Shown here piece after piece: positions 5,953 to 8,210 of a DNA stretch of 8,210 bases. Origin of the DNA: Thiotrichales bacterium (GTDB taxonomy: Bacteria > Pseudomonadota > Gammaproteobacteria > JAAZVR01); contig JAAZVR010000042.1 of assembly GCA_018623305.1 (NCBI GenBank), positions 1 to 8,210 on the forward strand, in the 5' to 3' direction. A program made the translations under genes and the position numbers. The notes under the pieces are model-generated. The model worked only from the letters and a program-made list of their open reading frames with translations, ran no database searches and was not told the origin of the DNA. Position 1 is the stretch's first letter. Each line of letters starts with the position of its first letter.

Positions 5953-6304
5953 ATTTGCCTCCTGCGGTTGGTACGTAAGTCATGTTTTCCCACTGAATCG
6001 CAGGTTGTTTTTCAAACCAAACTGCCATCGCTTCGATTTCAGCGTCATTAAAACCACGCGCCACACGATCCATAATAATTGCCGCACGTGTGCCTTCACG
6101 GAAAGCAATCATCGCTTTAACAAACTCATCTTTTTTCATACCAGCCAAAGGTGGCATCGCTTCGTTAAATTCTTGTCCGTTAATCCCGTGACAAGGCGCG
6201 CACTGCCAAGACATTGCTTGGCCTGTCGCTTGTTTAGGTTCTGCATTCGCCACTAAGGCCATGGCCATCATGCCAAACGCAACCATTAAAGATTTCAATT
6301 TCAT
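5939..6304 (-). CDS. fccA: Monoheme cytochrome c, probable FccA-type partner of FccB
   Basis: A 121-residue periplasmic class I cytochrome c with signal peptide 1-21 (MKLKSLMVAFG..VANA), one heme site CAPCH at 35-39, and likely Met ligand M78 in AAIIMDRVARGF. The block from about 60 to 100 (FVKAMIAFREG, IMDRVARGF, AMAVWFEKQ) closely recalls the first heme domain of the diheme FccA of Allochromatium, from memory. It therefore looks like a one-heme FccA; monoheme sulfide dehydrogenases are known. Its gene overlaps fccB by 14 bases, the tightest link in the operon, which supports direct partnership. A GGAG Shine-Dalgarno lies at 6311-6314, immediately after the stop of the membrane protein gene. 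The C-terminus, about 20 residues after the last helix, is rich in Pro and Gly and may contact FccB. The symbol is assigned by context; it could also be named as a SoxE-like protein. Confidence 0.8.
   Translation of the reverse strand: MKLKSLMVAFGMMAMALVANAEPKQATGQAMSWQCAPCHGINGQEFNEAMPPLAGMKKDEFVKAMIAFREGTRAAIIMDRVARGFNDAEIEAMAVWFEKQPAIQWENMTYVPTAGGKYEPK
5958..5963 (-). promoter_or_regulatory. Ribosome binding site of fccB
   Basis: A perfect AGGAGG stands 5 bases before the fccB ATG (5950-5952), inside the coding sequence of the upstream cytochrome. It fixes the fccB start and implies strong, coupled translation of the flavoprotein. Confidence 0.85.
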
Positions 6305-6314
6305 ATCGGTCTCC

Positions 6315-7547
6315 TTATTGCGCCCAGACGATGAAGCCTGAGATGAAGAATTGGATTACCCACAAAACGATGATCCATAGAGCAATCGTACCCATGCGGT
6401 CAACGGCTTTGCTCGGTGTGTAAACGCCGACCGTTTGACCTGCTTTCCAAGCGACTGTCAGCATATAAGCCAAGACAGCGCCGCCGACAATGGCAAATGT
6501 GCCGAAGAATAAGCCCGTTGAGTACCAATCCATCACGATTTTGTAATCCATGAAGTTGTAGCCAAAGCCATCGTTCATGATTGTGAATCGCAACATTTCA
6601 CGCGATGTCGCAATGACAAGGCCTGCGACCAACATTATCGCCAACGGCATATAACTGCAGAAATGGTGATTGTTTTTCAATCGAACCGTTGCCCAGATCG
6701 CAGGGAATAAAGCCATCACAAAACCAAGGATTGCCCAAATGCTCGTACCGAAGTCACCCGCTTTTTCTGGTAGTGTCATCATCCAACCTGCAAACAAAAC
6801 AGCAGAGATTACCGAACCGACTTTCATCCAAGTTTTACCTAACTCAGCGGTCCAGTCTAAGAATTCCATATCGGCATCTTCACGCACCATTTTGAAACGG
6901 CGGTACGTAATCATCATTGCACCCGCAACAGGAATGGCTAATGAGATAAAGAAACCGAAACGAATTAAGTTATAGGCATGAATGCTTGAACCCGAGTAGT
7001 CCATTTGACCCGCAGGTGCGTACCATTCACGCCACTGATCTGGGTACAACATTTGAGACGTTAAGGCGTGCATGATAAAGCCGACACACAACATCAATGC
7101 CAAGCTCAAAATCATTGACCAACGAGAACGAGGCTCAGGTGATCCTTGAACTTTATTACGGAAGTAATAGAAGTACATCGCCCAGTACGCCAAGATCAAA
7201 ATGAAAATGAAGGCAATCACGTAATCCGCTGATAAAACGTTCGAGGCATACCAGTTAGGATCATAAACAACCTGAACGAATAGCAACGGTGCAACACCAA
7301 TTACGATGGCTACCGAGACGGAAACCTTAGCGATTTCCAACATCGCAGCGCCTAGACGACGCCATTTATCATCATTACTGAATGAACCGATGATGGTAAT
7401 CAACGACGTACCCAACATTAATTGCACAAACAAAATGTGCAATGCAAAAGTCAAAACACCCAAACCAATAAAGATGATTGGGAAAGTTGGGATGCCTGCG
7501 GGGTTACGCAAGGCATACAACATTTCTGTAACTTGAGCCGCTTCCAT
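6315..7547 (-). CDS. Polytopic membrane protein (about 10 helices), likely quinone- or heme-linked subunit
   Basis: I cannot name the family with certainty. The 410-residue protein has about ten hydrophobic segments, near residues 21-55 (long, perhaps two), 74-95, 109-129, 143-163, 195-215, 241-259, 268-288, 299-317, 343-367 and 386-408. Histidines at 37 (FALHILF) and 160 (GFIMHALTS) lie inside helices and could bind heme b; H190 and H294-295 sit near membrane edges. The segment IGVAPLLFVQVVYDPNWY (83-100) and the pattern MLYPDQWREWY (166-176) recall uncharacterised membrane proteins found beside membrane cytochromes c in other proteobacteria, with a distant look of CydA (cytochrome bd subunit I). 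It overlaps the upstream membrane cytochrome gene by one base, so the two probably form a complex that passes electrons from the periplasmic cytochromes to the quinone pool, or acts as an oxidase. Both roles are inferred. Confidence 0.8.
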   Translation of the reverse strand: MEAAQVTEMLYALRNPAGIPTFPIIFIGLGVLTFALHILFVQLMLGTSLITIIGSFSNDDKWRRLGAAMLEIAKVSVSVAIVIGVAPLLFVQVVYDPNWYASNVLSADYVIAFIFILILAYWAMYFYYFRNKVQGSPEPRSRWSMILSLALMLCVGFIMHALTSQMLYPDQWREWYAPAGQMDYSGSSIHAYNLIRFGFFISLAIPVAGAMMITYRRFKMVREDADMEFLDWTAELGKTWMKVGSVISAVLFAGWMMTLPEKAGDFGTSIWAILGFVMALFPAIWATVRLKNNHHFCSYMPLAIMLVAGLVIATSREMLRFTIMNDGFGYNFMDYKIVMDWYSTGLFFGTFAIVGGAVLAYMLTVAWKAGQTVGVYTPSKAVDRMGTIALWIIVLWVIQFFISGFIVWAQ

Positions 7548-8209
7548 TAGCGCACCTCCTCAGTCATAGCCGTATCGCGCGCTTTAATTTCGTTTGCGAT
7601 GGCTGTTTGAATCGCTGCTTGACCGCCTTGTTTGTTCATCACCAAGTACGCTGACAAGGCTTTGATTTCAGGCTCAAGCATTGGCATTTTCGGCATATAA
7701 GCGATGTTGCCCGTTGTTAAAACACCACGAACATAAGTTTCCATACGCGCTTGAGTGATGTTTTCAGGGAAGTAACGATGCAATGGACGAATGCCCGTTT
7801 CACTCGGCGAGTGACAGTTCGAACAATACGTCATCGCAATAAACTCACCCGCTTGAATCATGTTGCCTGCATTTACAGTACGCAAATGATCTGGCGTAAA
7901 TGGATGCGATTTCAAAATGCCATGCTCTTCCAAATGAGGAATTTGCGATTTGATGTCCATACCTGGAACGTCACGAGCAATGACTTGGTTTGAGTATACA
8001 TATTGACCTGCAACGTAAGGTTTACGCATCGATTCACGCGCCGTTTCTTCAGGCCATAGACCTGCAACCGTGATGATGATGGTCATCATGCCAGCAAGGC
8101 CTGTCGTCACCATTGAAGGTTTTACAATCGTAATCACGAAGTACGCGAGTGTACCTGCTAAGACGGCCATAATGCTGGTTTCAAAGTAATCTGGCAGGCG
8201 GTTTTCCAT
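7547..8209 (-). CDS. Membrane-anchored monoheme cytochrome c (start at window edge)
   Basis: The 220-residue product has two hydrophobic segments at about 11-29 and 33-51, then a periplasmic domain with one heme site CSNCH at 129-133 and a likely Met ligand in YMPKMPML (M172 or M175). The stretch between, YVYSNQVIARDVPGMDIKSQ (70-89) and PFTPDHLRTVNAGN (103-116), is well structured and proline-rich, and recalls membrane cytochromes paired with CydA-like proteins. The C-terminal 25 residues are charged. The ATG at 8207-8209 is one base from the window end, so the true start and its ribosome site cannot be judged; the gene may extend further. Its stop overlaps the next start (TAATG), and its 3' end carries that gene's AGGAGG. 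It is probably the first or an early gene of the operon and the electron entry point of the membrane complex. Confidence 0.85.
   Translation of the reverse strand: MENRLPDYFETSIMAVLAGTLAYFVITIVKPSMVTTGLAGMMTIIITVAGLWPEETARESMRKPYVAGQYVYSNQVIARDVPGMDIKSQIPHLEEHGILKSHPFTPDHLRTVNAGNMIQAGEFIAMTYCSNCHSPSETGIRPLHRYFPENITQARMETYVRGVLTTGNIAYMPKMPMLEPEIKALSAYLVMNKQGGQAAIQTAIANEIKARDTAMTEEVR
7555..7560 (-). promoter_or_regulatory. Ribosome binding site of the polytopic membrane protein
   Basis: A perfect AGGAGG lies 7 bases before the ATG at 7545-7547, inside the 3' end of the membrane cytochrome gene. It confirms that start and suggests efficient coupled translation of the two membrane subunits. Confidence 0.8.
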
Positions 8210-8210
8210 G

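Noticed and set aside
5933..6256. Open frame on the + strand opposite the monoheme cytochrome
   Set aside because: Antisense shadow; the - strand frame has signal peptide, heme motif and Shine-Dalgarno.
1..8210. CRISPR array, transposase or toxin-antitoxin pair
   Set aside because: No regularly spaced repeats, transposase motifs or small paired toxin-like frames were found on either strand.

Overview
The window looks like chromosomal DNA of a Gram-negative, sulfur-oxidising gammaproteobacterium. The outer-membrane protein MlaA and the periplasmic c-type cytochromes show a Gram-negative cell. A flavocytochrome c sulfide dehydrogenase shows sulfide oxidation. The perfect DnaA boxes and the tRNA-Arg resemble gammaproteobacterial ones. 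A Thiomicrospira/Hydrogenovibrio/Thiomicrorhabdus-type organism would fit, but this placement is inferred from gene content and recalled similarity, not from a search.

Left part (1-1843, + strand). A gene-free, A+T-rich stretch at 1-225 holds a cluster of DnaA boxes (two perfect, several one-mismatch) and may be a replication origin or a DnaA-regulated region. It is followed by a promoter, mlaA (lipid-asymmetry protein, here without a lipobox), a lipoprotein gene of unknown function overlapping mlaA by one base, and tRNA-Arg(CCG), whose -10 box overlaps the lipoprotein stop codon.

Middle (1844-3807). This part looks accessory. It carries a secreted FISUMP-domain protein on the - strand, an A+T-rich spacer with nested inverted repeats, the remains of a gene broken by a missing 5' end, a stop and an A-run frameshift (its sequence faintly recalls a histidine-kinase H-box), and a DUF429 RNase H-fold protein that seems to lack one family acidic residue. 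A strong hairpin terminator at 3780-3807 separates these + strand genes from the convergent operon on the right.

Right part (3827-8210, all - strand, transcribed right to left). This is a tightly packed six-gene operon with overlaps of 1-14 bases or gaps of 10-12 bases. In order it encodes a membrane-anchored monoheme cytochrome c, a roughly 10-helix membrane protein, a monoheme periplasmic cytochrome resembling one half of FccA, the FAD subunit FccB of sulfide dehydrogenase with a Tat signal, a diheme cytochrome c, and an unlisted 33-residue single-helix protein. I infer that sulfide electrons pass from FccB through the cytochromes to the membrane pair, making a membrane-docked sulfide dehydrogenase rather than a purely soluble flavocytochrome. 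This operon is the most interesting part of the window.
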